Part shown: piece after piece, positions 47,864-58,778 of the stretch
Numbering within the stretch: the first letter of the stretch is position 1
Layout: every line of letters begins with the position of its first letter
Assembly (NCBI GenBank): GCA_914767715.1
Contig: OU612075.1
Location: 20,026,001-20,090,000, forward strand
DNA length: 64,000 bases
Reading direction: 5' to 3'
From: Membranipora membranacea
Lineage: Eukaryota; Bryozoa; Gymnolaemata; Cheilostomatida; Membraniporidae
Notes under the pieces: model-generated
Told to the model about the DNA's origin: nothing
The model's database searches: none
Seen by the model: the letters and a program-made list of their open reading frames with translations, nothing else
Position numbers and translations under genes: made by a program

Positions 47864-48998
47864 GTGAGCGATTCTTTGTTATGTAGTTAAACCTGCGGCG
47901 TCCACTGAGCTCAAAATGTATTTGGTATTAAATCAATATGCAAGTACTGAAATAGCAGGAGAACAACGCCGTTATATGACTATTTTTGTATGCCGTTGGT
48001 TATAATGCTGTAGTGACAGGGCTACTAATGCCTTTCGTCGAAAAAGAGTAGATTTTTTGGGTGTTGGTGGCTCTGTGGTTATTTAGCGTTTATTTACTGC
48101 TTAATAAGGATATGAGGTGAACAAAAGAATAAGGCTTCAAACCTGAAAAGAGTGATTGCCACACTTTTTGCAAAAGCGGAGGTGTAGATAGTAGAACTGG
48201 AAAAAAGCAGGTCTACTCTTAACAGGGTATAATTGAAAGCCCTGTTCATTGATAATTCAGAAAAATTCATGTAACATGGATTAAAGTTATTTTTCGTTGT
48301 TGATAGCCTTACTTACTGTAAATCTGGTTTCAAAGCCCACATGCATTCACAAAGAGGCCTTATCAGTGTAATATATATTTTTAACTCTCTCTAGTTATAC
48401 AAAACAATATCGATGGTTTGAGTTGGAATATAATTTATGTTAGAATAATAAAAATGTACAATTCAGGGTTGACTGGTGTGGTGATGAAAACATAAATTGC
48501 TCCATAAAATATTGAGAAACGTAGAACCCTGACTGTTTTGGTGGACAAATCTTTGCTGCGCTAAGATTCAGCTATAGTTCAGGGATATTTCACAACTCAA
48601 GAAGTGGACTGCACCCCATGGCACATTTTGTCTACGGTCGCCAACAGCCTGTGACCCAACTTCAAAAAGATCAGTGCACTAGCAAGCTGTATGCAACTGA
48701 CTGGAAATGTGAAAGCTTTAATCCCGCAGCCGATAGGAATATTGCAGTTGTCAATTGAGAATATGATAATGGAGTTTAAGGATAGTCTTTTCTTTAAAGT
48801 TTTTTCTTTAAAGAAGACAACTAATAGTTATCCCTCTAAAAAATTGCTTTTTCAGGGAAAAAAACTTGTATCTCAACTTCTAGTAAAACCGTCAATCACA
48901 AGATAAACTCAGACTAAGACTTAACACACAAATAAGATATATGGATTGATTATATTCATTTACTGCATTCCTACACTCGATGGCCCGGGTGATATTTG

Positions 48999-49387
48999 TT
49001 AGACTGGTGGAAGTATAAGAACCTTATCTGTAACACTTCTGAACTCTGGATTCTGCTGAGACACATAGCTAGGATTGGTTCTCTTCAACTCCCAAACAGC
49101 AGAGTTAAACATGGTATAGATATCCTTTATACCATCAGCTGATCTAAATTCATCTGCCATCGAACTGGTGAACACTCCTCTGTATGCCACGGCCCCTCTT
49201 ACTGTAGCTAGGAGAAGCACTGTGTGTGGTCTAGTTAGTGTGTTATGTTGATTTCTATGAGGATCACTGATTTGTGTAGGTGCAGGATCTGACCAAGGAG
49301 TTGTAGACCTTTATCTGACTCATATTCATCTGCGAGCTGAGGCATTTTGGGTAGCGAGGCATCCGGACACGCCTGGATTAGTACAAT
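48999..49387 (-). pseudogene. caspase-like gene, part 3: active-site Cys and small subunit
   Basis: The exon begins after a textbook acceptor (polypyrimidine then TTCTAG, 49388) with IVLIQACPDASLPKMPQLADEY. The QAC is the caspase catalytic cysteine motif; the usual QACxG has Asp in place of Gly. Near 49310 the frame shifts by one base in an AAAGG context. The small subunit then follows in the new frame: HTVLLLATVRGAVAYRGVF, a helix (IKDIYTMFNSAVWEL) and FRSVTDKVLILPPV, with a stop at 48999-49001. Caspases are cytosolic cysteine proteases of cell death and immunity. The frameshift and the split upstream part mean this copy is dead, unless the indel is an assembly error. Confidence 0.82.
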
Positions 49388-49804
49388 CTAGAAAAAAAAA
49401 AAGTTTTATTGTTTAATCAAGATTCACAATATCTAATGCAAGTAAGATGAATCAGAATGTCATGACAGGGAATATCCACAGATACCAAGACTTGAATAGT
49501 GTGATAAAGTTAACTTTCGAATCTATGCAATGGCCCTGTTCTAGGCTATGGGAATCCCAATTACCAGTTGCATTGTGGGAAGTGGCCAACATATTTAGTA
49601 CCAAGAAAATACAAGTAGTATGAGACACAAGTGTTGGGAGTTTGTTCAGTTTCAATCCAATTTAGCTTTTGTAATGCCAACGTGAGCTTTTAGGTGACTG
49701 CAAAGTTTCCAACCAAGAGACATGACTGAAATCCTATATCAGACAATCAGGTTTATCTAAAATAACTGCTGCTATTTGGTCAAAAAATTAATTTTGCTAC
49801 TCAC

Positions 49805-49971
49805 ATGAGGTGGAAGAGAATGAGTAAACTGCTGATATACTCTGTTCACTGGTATAGCTTCTCCATTAGCATCTAACGATCCTCTGCTCCCATGTGACAT
49901 CTCACTTACAATCAGCAGAAGAACGTCCCTAGTTACAGCTTCTAGTGAACTCTCAATCATCATCATCAATA
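49805..49971 (-). pseudogene. caspase-like gene, part 2: catalytic His
   Basis: Reads IESSLEAVTRDVLLLIVSEM followed by SHGSRGSL, the conserved caspase SHG histidine motif, and AIPVNRVYQQFTHSLPPH. It ends at a good donor (CAT|GTGAGTAG). The intron 49388-49804 then leads in phase 0 to the active-site Cys exon. At its upstream end (49971) the coding sequence stops where a LINE fragment begins. Confidence 0.85.
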
Positions 49972-50165
49972 CTAGAAAAGGTGCAGGTCCAGATGGCCTG
50001 ATACCTAAAGTGATACGTCTATGCTCAAATCAACTATCTACTACCATGACAAAACTGTTCCAGTCATCAATAGAAACATTCAAGGCCAACCCTTTGGAAA
50101 TCAGCAATTACAAAACCACTACCTAAAGTCAACACCCCTTCTCCGCTAAAAGCCTATAGTGTGAG

Positions 50166-51581
50166 GGACGAAAAACGCACACTCCCGTAACTTTAGTATT
50201 AATTACAGGAGTGTAAGGTCCCGTCCTGCACACTTCTTGTGTTTGTTATATAAATTTGTAATTCAAATATTAATGCTTTAATTACCGCTTTGATTGGTTT
50301 GACACAAACAAGGTGAATTTTGGTTCTATTTTGTGTAATGGTGTAATGGTGTAATTGTGTAATGATGTAATGGTGTAATGGTGTAATGGTATAATTATAT
50401 AATGTGTAATGGTTACCACTCTCAACTTTATGGACCTCTGAAATCCACCTAAGCAATCATTAACTTGATTATGTGTGATTTTGCAAAGTTCGGCCTAACC
50501 ATGTGGTTGAGTCGCGAACAAGTGGTTGCCCGTACTCTGAAAGTGAAAATGACCGCCTAAATTTCAATATTAAAATATAATTATGGGTATGAGGATAAAT
50601 ATGACTGCAGTTATAAAATATTGGATTTTATCAAAAGGTAGCGCGACTAGTAATAAAATAACCGGTATACTCTGGCTAAATGCTCGCCAGGACAAGTCAA
50701 TGTATGAAGTGACAACTTCACCTTCACTTGATCCTCTGCAGGAAATTACAAATGGCAGACTCGCCAATAACGATGGAGCTTCAGCAAAATTATAACCGAT
50801 GATCAGTCGATATAACCAAGGACTAACCTTTGCCTTGAACTGGAGCTTTATAATAATTATTTTATCAAACAAATTTCAACCTTGAATATTGCCACGCAAT
50901 AGTAATAAGAGTTTTCACGATTGTGGTAAACTTAACTTGTCAATTTTTCTGACGGAAAGCTGCCCGCTCCCTTCGGCTTGAATTCAATATGTATGTTTCT
51001 GAGTAATTCAGTAATTTCACCAAGTTCCTGATGTGTAGTAGACATATATTAAATTATAATTATTCCATAAGAATTAATTTAAGTGAATTTCACATAACAC
51101 AACCTTCGTCAAGGCTGTTCAAAAATGAGCTGATGCTTGCATTTTCTGCAGCACTTTATATAATCACAGCAATGAGGAGAGGCAGTTCATTGGTCACAGC
51201 AGGTATCGTTTCCTAATCGAACTAATAGGTCCGTTTAAATGTTGACATTATTGCAACATTTTCTTTGTTACCACTTACAATGGTCTTGTCATCTTTCTGA
51301 TGAGTTCTAGAACATTCTTAAAGACTTCTCAAACATTCTTATTCTGGTGTAACTATTGTTCCTCCTAACATAATGATCTTTCCATCATCCTGGCCGTTTT
51401 GATTTATCAATAGCATCTGCATAGATTGATCTTATTCAGAGCATCGCTTGACAATGGGGATGAGTATCCATTAAAATGGAATGAAAACTCCAAAGTCCAA
51501 ATCAAGAACTTGAATATCTAAAATCTAAAACTCGAAAATATAAAATTATAAAATAATCTCAAGTAAATTAGAAAAGTAAGG
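50166..51581. other. unassigned sequence inside the LINE relic
   Basis: No reverse-transcriptase motifs. It contains a 12-bp-stem hairpin (ACACTCCCGTAA at 50183, TTACAGGAGTGT after a 12-nt loop) and an 8-bp tandem repeat. It may be a nested insertion that replaced part of the element, but no clear ends were found. Confidence 0.4.
50334..50412. repeat. 8-bp tandem repeat (TGTAATGG)n
   Basis: About ten degenerate copies of TGTAATGG, with TGTAATTG, TGTAATGA and TATAATTA variants. The frame 50199-50456 reads through it and is not a gene. Confidence 0.9.
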
Positions 51582-52041
51582 CAGCATCAGCTAAAAGTAG
51601 TAAAATTACTACCAACACTGGCACACCTCAAGGCTCAGTACTAAGTCCACTTTTGTTTTCTATTTATACTGATAAGATTAGATCTAGCATGGGCAATGTA
51701 AATAATTTAAAATATGCTGATTGATGACACCTGTGTGATAGGATGTATTGGAGACAACCAAGATTTATGTAATTACTTTTCTGAGATAAACAGGATAGCC
51801 CAACAATGCACTGATTTAGACCTTCTTTTAAATGCTTCTAAAACTAAAGAAATGCTATTTTCTACAAGACGAGATAAACCAGGAAGTGAACCATTGATGT
51901 TAAATGACACAGAGATAAGCTTTTGTAGTAGTGCAAAATATCTAGGTGTAGAAGTAGACAACAGACTGCGTTTTGAAGACCACATAGAGAATATTGTGAC
52001 CAAAGCCAATCAAAGACCGTATAGTATTAGTGATAGAATAA

Positions 52042-52078
52042 AATCAATCAATCAATCAATCGATCAATCGATCAATCG

Positions 52079-52117
<39 letters not shown>
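52042..52117. repeat. (AATC)n microsatellite, LINE tail
   Basis: A run of AATC units with four interspersed GATC variants, at the 3' end of the retrotransposon relic and directly abutting caspase coding sequence. Confidence 0.9.
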
Positions 52118-52413
52118 TCCAGCTCTTCTGATTCTGACCATTCTAGTTTTGTGACCACACAGCCGACTGATTCCAGGGAGTTTTCCATCTTGGTCGCCTC
52201 TTCCTCTGCTCCTGGCCTTCCAAGGGAGCTGAAGAGAATAAGTCCATATCTCTTACTCCTTTTCTGGTTGTAGGGGATGATGTTTATGTCGAGGTGTTCC
52301 TGTTCTGGGATAGCTTGTAGTAGCTGTCTCTGATCCAAAAAAACAGAACCTTTCTCATTAAGATACAACGGATAAACCAATGGACTGTAATAATGAAATT
52401 TTATGGAATTCAT
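52118..52413 (-). pseudogene. caspase-like gene, part 1: start of the large subunit
   Basis: ATG at 52411-52413 (or an exon starting at the acceptor CATTATTACAG near 52384). The recognisable part is KRYGLILFSSLGRPGAEEEA, TKMENSLESVGCVVTKLEW and SESEEL, matching the first strand and helix of the caspase p20 fold. Coding ends at the (AATC)n tail of the LINE at 52117 and resumes at 49971, so both parts belonged to one exon. The gene follows the long ankyrin copy (52820-53748) on the same strand. Confidence 0.78.
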
Positions 52414-52714
52414 ACTTTACTATAGCTCTAATCTGCTAACAATGACTCTTTCGTTCACTGTGTAACTTCTATTGTATCCAAAAAACATTCAGCAGTTGTG
52501 TAGTTTTGTTGGTCTTTGGGGGTCACTCACTCACTCAACATGGTTTTCTGCTTAAATAGACACTAAATCATATTTCTATTAAGTCCATGGGATATAGCTT
52601 GGGTATAATCAAGGAGTAACTGTTACTCCTTGGTATAATGTAACAATAGCAAGAGATGGTACACCGTCACGGTGAAATTCTCATTTAGTTTTTTCCAATT
52701 CCATCAATAATTAC

Positions 52715-52802
52715 CTCTTCTATTTGCTGTCCCCATCAATCTCTCAAGTTTTGCTTCTATTCTGTATTCATCAAGTACTCCTTGTGTTTCCATACATTTG
52801 TA
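52715..52802 (-). other. possible exon between ankyrin and caspase genes
   Basis: On the minus strand, acceptor GAATTAAG, then an open frame with METQGVLDEYRIEAKLERLM and GTANRR, then donor AAGAG|GTAATT. It might be a caspase pro-region or linker exon. Its phase does not fit the best acceptor near 52384, so the link is uncertain. Confidence 0.3.
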
Positions 52803-52819
52803 CTTAATTCACCCATATC

Positions 52820-53748
52820 CTACACTGTTAATTTTCGGAGAGAGCAGATCGATCCAACATCACCAGTCACAGACTCTTTTATTGCTTCCATGACTTCTGT
52901 ATTGCCTCCCAATGCTGCGATTTGGAGGGCTGGGCGCTTATATTTGTCCTGAAGTAGAAGCAGGTGATACCACTGGTCAGCGGTAACTGAGCCATGTATT
53001 ATTGTTACAATATCAGCGTGACCGTCTTCAGCAGCATGGTGTAGAGGTGTAGCCTGCAAGTTATGTCTCCCCTTCACCTGGAGAAGCTGGTACCACTGAT
53101 CTGTAGTAACTATTTCCTGTATTATCTTCACAATCTGTGAGTGACCTTCACTTACTGCTCGGTGAAGTGGTGTTCCGTCAAAGCGTCTGTTTATAGATAC
53201 TAGGTAGTACCACTGATCTGGAGAAAGTGTCTGCTGAATCAGCCTCATAATCTCACAGTGACTATTTGTAGCTGCAAGGTGTACAGGCATGCCATGGATA
53301 CCTGATATCTGAAGCAGCTGGTAGAGTTGATCTTGATTGACATGTCTGAGGATTTTCTTTGTACACCGTTTGCTATGAATACATGCCATGTGAAGAGGTG
53401 TGTACAGCCCTCCATCACTGATCTGTAGCAGCTTCATCTTCTCCAATGCTTCCTAAGATGAAATCTACTAAAATCACATCTCTGTAGCCTGATACACCCA
53501 CTGAGTATGTCTACTGTAGAAAATCCGTACTGAGGAGAGGAGAGCAGATGGAGAGTAGTTTTGAGGTCAGTGTTCTGGAAAATGTTTTCGGTAATACCGT
53601 CCCTCCACCTATTCCCTATTAATGTTAGTTCCCCTTTCAAAAGATTTACTACTCGAATGTCCAGTCTAGACTCATCCCAGCAGAGTTTATCGTCTTCTCC
53701 TAACCAGATAGGATATACTGATGGGTTTGTGGCTGCTGTAGCTGTCAT
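52820..53748 (-). pseudogene. long ankyrin-repeat gene, copy 2 (one frameshift)
   Basis: ATG at 53746-53748 (MTATAATNPSVYPIWLGEDD) starts the shared N-terminal module through DLKTTLHLLSSPQYG and RLQRCDF. Compared with copy 1 there is a +1 change near 53465 and an 8-bp loss near 53440, so the frame is not restored and the first register ends at 53434. From 53446 down, five ankyrin repeats are intact: TPLHMACIHSKRC, MPVHLAATNSHCEI, TPLHRAVSEGHSQIV, TPLHHAAEDGHADIV and RPALQIAALGGNTEV. They are spaced 38-41 residues, not 33, by inserts with DQWYQLLQ. Stop at 52820-52822. It is the least damaged of the four copies, and a sequencing error or an overlooked intron could still rescue it. Confidence 0.75.
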
Positions 53749-53982
53749 AGTACTTTACAGACGAGTTAAAGGTAGCCAGTGAGGCCTAAAACACCCTTGG
53801 TTGCAAAAATTATTACACCGAGGTATAAGCTGTGTTCAGTTACTCCTCAAAACTAATGGCAGCAAAGAACCACTACACTGTTTATCAGCTCAAATCTCAG
53901 TGTATTTTATTTTATGACGCAGTACATGTACTCGCAAATTCCACAATGACCCAATAACAAAGAATAATCTTTTGAATAAGAA

Positions 53983-54014
53983 TTGTATTTGTATTTGTAT
54001 TTGTATTTGTATTT
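53983..54014. repeat. (TTGTAT)n microsatellite
   Basis: Five tandem TTGTAT units. The counterpart upstream of copy 1 has a single AACTGTATTTGC near 45252, so it expanded after duplication. Confidence 0.9.
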
Positions 54015-54514
54015 GCCTTATACACAATCAGTGTTGCTGTGATACTATTGATTTTTTCAGACAAAAAAAACACAGCCATAGTTTAATTTCCATTAGAATA
54101 GATATTTACTAGCCTGTATACCTAACCTAACATGTACCACTGACTCCTTTGCTCTTATTTGAGCTGCCATCCGCCTTGACAGCCCAGACTAACAATTCTT
54201 AACCCTACACATGATTCGTAAACGCTGGATTATATATATTTAGGATCAGGTAGGACAGATTTGAAGGCTAAGTGAAAGTGTGGGCATATGCCGAAGTACA
54301 AGTTTCACTCTGCGACCATTCAATTCTAATAATTATATACAACTGTACCAGCTTGTGTTGTAATTCTACTCTTCTCATTGTGTCAAAAAAGGATCCCAAG
54401 AACAAGTATAGGAAGTTTCAGCTGCATTATCTGCATTTTGAATCAAAGCTAATTGAAATTATTTCCCTTGAATTTAGCAAACTGGTTTGTGTCTTATTCA
54501 TGGTTTTGTCCTCA

Positions 54515-54735
54515 TTCCTTGGTCATAGCTGGAACCAGGAGATGTGGGAGGGTATGTCCCACCCTCCCTGCAGGAGCTAACTCATGGGTGTGTCGGAATT
54601 AGGAGTTGTCCATACAGCTTCAGGTACGAGACGACTCCACATCAATGATAAATGAAAAGATATTAAAAGACATCACATGCATAAATATAATAAAAAAATA
54701 TGAATCGAAAAACCACCCGTTTGATCTAAGAGGAT
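54515..54735. repeat. dispersed ~180-bp repeat, copy 3
   Basis: TTGGTCATAGCTGG, GGAGTTGTCCATACAGC, GACGACTCCACATCAATG and CCGTTTGATCTAAGAGG, as at 45960 and 47262. Here it carries an extra GGAGGGTATGTCCCACCC stretch. Confidence 0.7.
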
Positions 54736-54984
54736 AACATTAAAAAAATGATTGAAGATTGATAATATAAAGTGTATATTATATAAAAAAAGCGGGTTAA
54801 AATCTCAAGTACTGTAACTGTCCGAAGACTGAGAAATAAAGGTGCCTTAAGAGTATTGCAGCCATATTTGGCTGCTCTGAGTTTGCAGACAGGTCGGAGC
54901 ACATCTGGGGCATTGATTGAGCCCATAAGTCAATAGACTGCAGCGGGGTTGAAACCCAAAACCTTTAACATTTACGTATAGGAG

Positions 54985-55478
54985 GGCAGCTACTATGTTC
55001 AGCTAAACTGTGAAGTGGTGTTAATGCACTGATTTAACTTGTATAAGTGATCTGAAGCAGCTTGTAGAGATGATGCTGATTTACATGTTCAATCATTATC
55101 TTAGCTGACTTTCCACCAAATGAAGAGTAGTTTGCAAACCTTTGCTTCTGGTCTGGAGAGTGTTGGTATGGTATGTCGCGTTCAACTTCTCCAACGTTCG
55201 GTATAGGACGAAATCCACTACATCATATCCCTTTATACACTCAACGCGTATATCTTGCATAGAAATTTCTTGCGATTTGAGCACTAAAACTATTGGAATT
55301 CAGTATTCTGGAAAATGTTCTCAATAATGCATTGTGGAGTCCCCTGGTTTCTTGGTCGGTCTTTTTCTAAGACTATGATCACTCGATGATCCAATCTTGA
55401 CTCATCGAGGCAGAGTTTGTTATCCTCTCCAAACCAGATAGGTTAGTTTGGTTGCTTTGGGTTCGCTGCAGTTGCCAT
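54985..55478 (-). pseudogene. short ankyrin-family relic, copy 2
   Basis: ATG at 55476-55478 (MATAANPKQPN), then an in-frame TAA at 55443-55445 where the 46-kb relic has TAT (Tyr). Beyond it the module continues (PIWFGEDNKLCLDESRLDH, CIIENIFQNTEF) to a TAG. A second register from 55284 to 55096 keeps the IRVECIKGYDVVDFVL part, and LTPLHSLAEH is still readable near 55010. Together with the long copy at 53 kb it repeats the long-short arrangement at 44.4-46.6 kb. Confidence 0.75.
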
Positions 55479-56791
55479 AATTTCATTTTAAAAATGTTAT
55501 TTTCTTGAAGCCCAGGTAAACAGCAAACAGCAAATAGCAAAGAGCTGCGAAACTTCGGTATAAAACACTCCCTTTTGTACACTTTTTAATTATGATTCAG
55601 TGCCTGTAAAAGTACTGAAAGGCTAGTGATTCATAATCAACAGACACCAATACACAGCATATTGATTTTTATCAGTAGTGTCAGACGGTTCCCAAACAAT
55701 AAGCCACTAGTGATTTATATCATGGACAATTTTTTAACTTCTTCAGACACCATATATTACAGTCATACTAACTGTAACATTAACACATACTGATGGTGAC
55801 GAGTAGCAAAATATAGCCTCTCCCATGTTTTATCTTCACTCAAATGAATCCTGTTGTGACTCAGGTAAACTGGCCTAAACTATACATAAAATTCCCCCAA
55901 ATTTTTATTTTGCTTGAGGAATACCATCTGAACCAGCCAAGAAAAAGGCATGCTCTGTTGAGATCTTGTTCTGTTCCGTCTCTATCTTAGAGAGCCCCTT
56001 TTTGGATGGTTTTATTGAGGGGGCTGACTTTCGTATTATATACTGCTCTGTGATTTTGTTCTGTATCCTTGTTTTTGCATTTTACTCTTTAATAACAGAG
56101 GGTAGAAAAACAGATTTGACTTGCATTAAGCGCATAAAGAGCATAAAGGTGCTCTGTAATATTCAAGAGTTGTCTCCTCACATGGACTACAATTTCCTCT
56201 GAATAACTTTTAGTCTGTGATCAACTAACGAAAATACCATTATAGTTAAGGTTTGATAGAACCATGCCTCTCAAGTGTGTTAACTAGATGTCTTCAGGTC
56301 ATAATCAGATGGCTCTGATATGAGACAATGCTCTTTATCTGTCGATATCAGCATTAGTCCTAATTGTCAGTCTGATGACACCATCACATGCCTGTCATAG
56401 TATTCCTAACTCATGACACCCTGTATTAATCTGGTCTTACTCAGGCTATAATCATATGACAGGGTAAACAACAAGTGCTCCGTTGGTCTACGTTTGATAA
56501 CCCTCATCTAGATTTTTCCTGACTCACTCTCTTGCAAGCCAGGAGCATTAGTCCAATAGCACAACCGGCCATAAATGAACAACTAATGACCAAACTTTAG
56601 CATCAGGAACTTTTGGTTATTTATAGGAGCAGATTACTTTTTTTTTAAAGCTATTTCTCTCTGTATCCTAAAATTACCCCCTGATGAATAAACAGGGTCA
56701 AATGGTAAACAACAAAATATATTTAGATACTCTGGTATTGGATTAGCGTTCAATAACCAAAGATGTAATGGTGAATTCTCGGAAGGATTTC
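55479..56791. other. no gene recognised
   Basis: 55480-55900 is the diverged counterpart of 46640-47060. The frame 55966-56202 has a hydrophobic stretch but no ATG start. Nothing else is recognised up to the edge of block A. Confidence 0.5.
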
Positions 56792-58703
56792 TGATATAAA
56801 TGTGTTTTTACATAGCTGGCAAATATTTGCCGTCCCAGTGTGTGTTGTTGATCTTGATTTTCCCTATATAGTCAAATCAGTTTCCCTCTCAACACACTCC
56901 AAGGATCTGCCTTATCAGTGACTAAAGCTTAAAATAGCTCTCAAGTGGACAGTGGTACACTGAGCAACCAGGAAAATACGCGGCTCATCTGCTTGTTCTC
57001 ATGGAGGAATTTTAATGCTTAGGTCATCCGGTCAAGTCAAGGTTAGGAAGGATGTCTATGGGATGTGAACGAAATATATTGTAACATATCAGCTATTGTG
57101 TTTGTGTAACAAGCTCAATATTTTGAGTAATAATTAGCATTAGCAATTAGCTAAATATATGATTTTAGAATAGTTTTCACAGCAAAATGTCTCATCTGTT
57201 TCCTTTATTACTTGTATGACATTTTGCAAAAGTATGGTCTCATCTGCAAATGATCAAGGGAAATAACTCTAAAAAATTCAACTCATCCTCTTGAGGTCGT
57301 TGGTAGGAGTGATATAATATCCTCAACACAACAGGTACATTATCCCTCATGTATCCCAAAATAATCAATCTGCTAGCAATTTTAAAAATTGCTTTCTTAC
57401 TCCTTCTCTTTTCAAACTTTTGCTGCATTTATGTAATGCTATGAAACCTGGACTGGACTGGAGATGTCAACAACCTCTAAATATTATTCTCTGCAAAGGT
57501 CGTCAAGCTCTCCTTGCTTTCTTGTTTGTGCATCGGCAAATTATCCGAGTTTTTTACCTAGGCTTTTTGATAAATGCCATAATATTTCCTCTATAGAATG
57601 TCTCCACATACAGAGTATATGTTTGCGAAGGCAAGGTCGGCCGGGCAATGACTAACTGCAAGTTATCAAATGTCAACAACAATAATATCAACATTTCTAA
57701 ATTCTCAGCAAAAAACCAACCAATAAACCAATGAGCCAGACCAATGAACTAAATCAGTTCATTGGCCAGACCGATCAAAAATTTATTACTCACCATGACA
57801 TTACTAGCCAATAAAATTTCAAAAATCCTTCAAATCAGTTTCATGACCTTCAAACTTAGAAGTGTTTACAGGAACCACTGCCCTACGCTCTGCTACTTGA
57901 TCTGCTTGTTTTCAATTCCTCAAAATACTTCCTCTGTTCAAGTTCAGTTGGCAAGTAGTTTTCTTGGACACTTATTGCCTCGTGTCAGCAGCAACGCTCA
58001 TTAACATGACTACTGGACATAACTTACCATCCTTACACCCTTTTTCCATCTTCGTCATAGGCCTGTTGTGTAATGAGGCACATACTTTTATTGAAATCCA
58101 ACTTGCTTTACTTGGAATATATGTCTGACTAAGAAGTTGGGAGCTTTAGCAAAAGTTTAGATGTGATTGTTGACTGGGAAAATTCAATGGAATAAATTCA
58201 AATTGAACTATTTCGTGCTTTAAAGCCTTATCCACCCCATGCATTCTACACATGCGCGCTAAGTTCCTGCCTATAACGTTGTTTCTTGTGCACCAAGTCG
58301 TCACTGGGCAGTCTCTATACAAGCTATCCTGTCCTGACTTCTATATAGTGACGTGATATTTTTCTTGCGTTTTCATATCTTGCAATCATAATGCTGCAAC
58401 AACATTATTAAGCATCAACCAAGTACATATAGGGTGGTGGCTGTTTCTGTAGCCCCTATTCCGTGAATAGCAACGTCAGAATAAATATCATTTGATTGAT
58501 ATATGAAGTATCTTCTCATTCAAAAAAAACGGTCAGACAATGGATGCAGCTATATAATGTCTGAATACACGGCTGGCTTTCATCGACATCTTGGTTGAAG
58601 TATTTTTCCGTATTTTGCCAAACGTACCAAGTTATTGACAAATAGTTTTTAGCTTCAAAATATTATTCATGAATCGATTATTAATGCATATTTACATTTT
58701 CAG

Positions 58704-58778
58704 GAATGTGGAAGGTTGGATGTAGTGCCTGTTTTGGAATTCGGTTGCAGACCTGGCTCTAAACTCCAAAATACAAAG
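58704..58778 (+). other. possible exon, copy 2
   Basis: Counterpart of 2409-2475 with the same acceptor (CATTTTCAG) and donor (AAAG|GTAATTAC). 75 nt, open in the frame ECGRLDVVPVLEFG.... It carries 8 nt more than copy 1. Confidence 0.22.

Larger units (their letters stand above)
46640..48998. other. no firm gene; repeat copy and one possible exon
   Basis: 46640-47060 matches the sequence upstream of the 55-kb relic (55480-55900). 47262-47440 is a dispersed repeat. 47754-47863 is exon-like. The rest, including the frame 48691-48906, shows nothing I recognise. Confidence 0.5.
49972..52110 (+). mobile_element. 5'-truncated LINE-type retrotransposon, reverse-transcriptase relic
   Basis: Plus-strand reverse-transcriptase pieces. 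49976-50165 has the GAGPDGLIPKVIRLC motif and, after a frame break, a P-WKSAI-type stretch. 51582-52030 has TNTGTPQGSVLSPLLFS, a broken YADD box, and SAKYLGVEVDNRLRFEDHI. The YADD box is interrupted by a 4-bp TGAT duplication near 51718. The element ends in an (AATC)n tail (52042-52117). ATCAATA occurs at both ends (49965-49971 and 52111-52117) and is the likely target-site duplication. The expected RT middle is missing and 50166-51581 is unrelated sequence. CR1/L2/Jockey-like by motif style. It interrupts a caspase exon in the opposite orientation. Confidence 0.85.
53749..54984. other. upstream region of long ankyrin copy 2
   Basis: 53800-54190 is the diverged counterpart of 45110-45370 upstream of copy 1. 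A hexamer repeat (53983-54014) and the dispersed repeat (54515-54735) lie here. No gene seen. Confidence 0.5.

Noticed and set aside
49972-49975. TTCTAG next to caspase part 2 as a splice acceptor
   Set aside because: It is the first sequence of the LINE insert. The target duplication and the continuity with 52118 show an interrupted exon, not an intron edge.
55966-56202. Frame with a membrane-like segment
   Set aside because: It starts at TTG, not ATG, and the related region near 47140 does not keep it.
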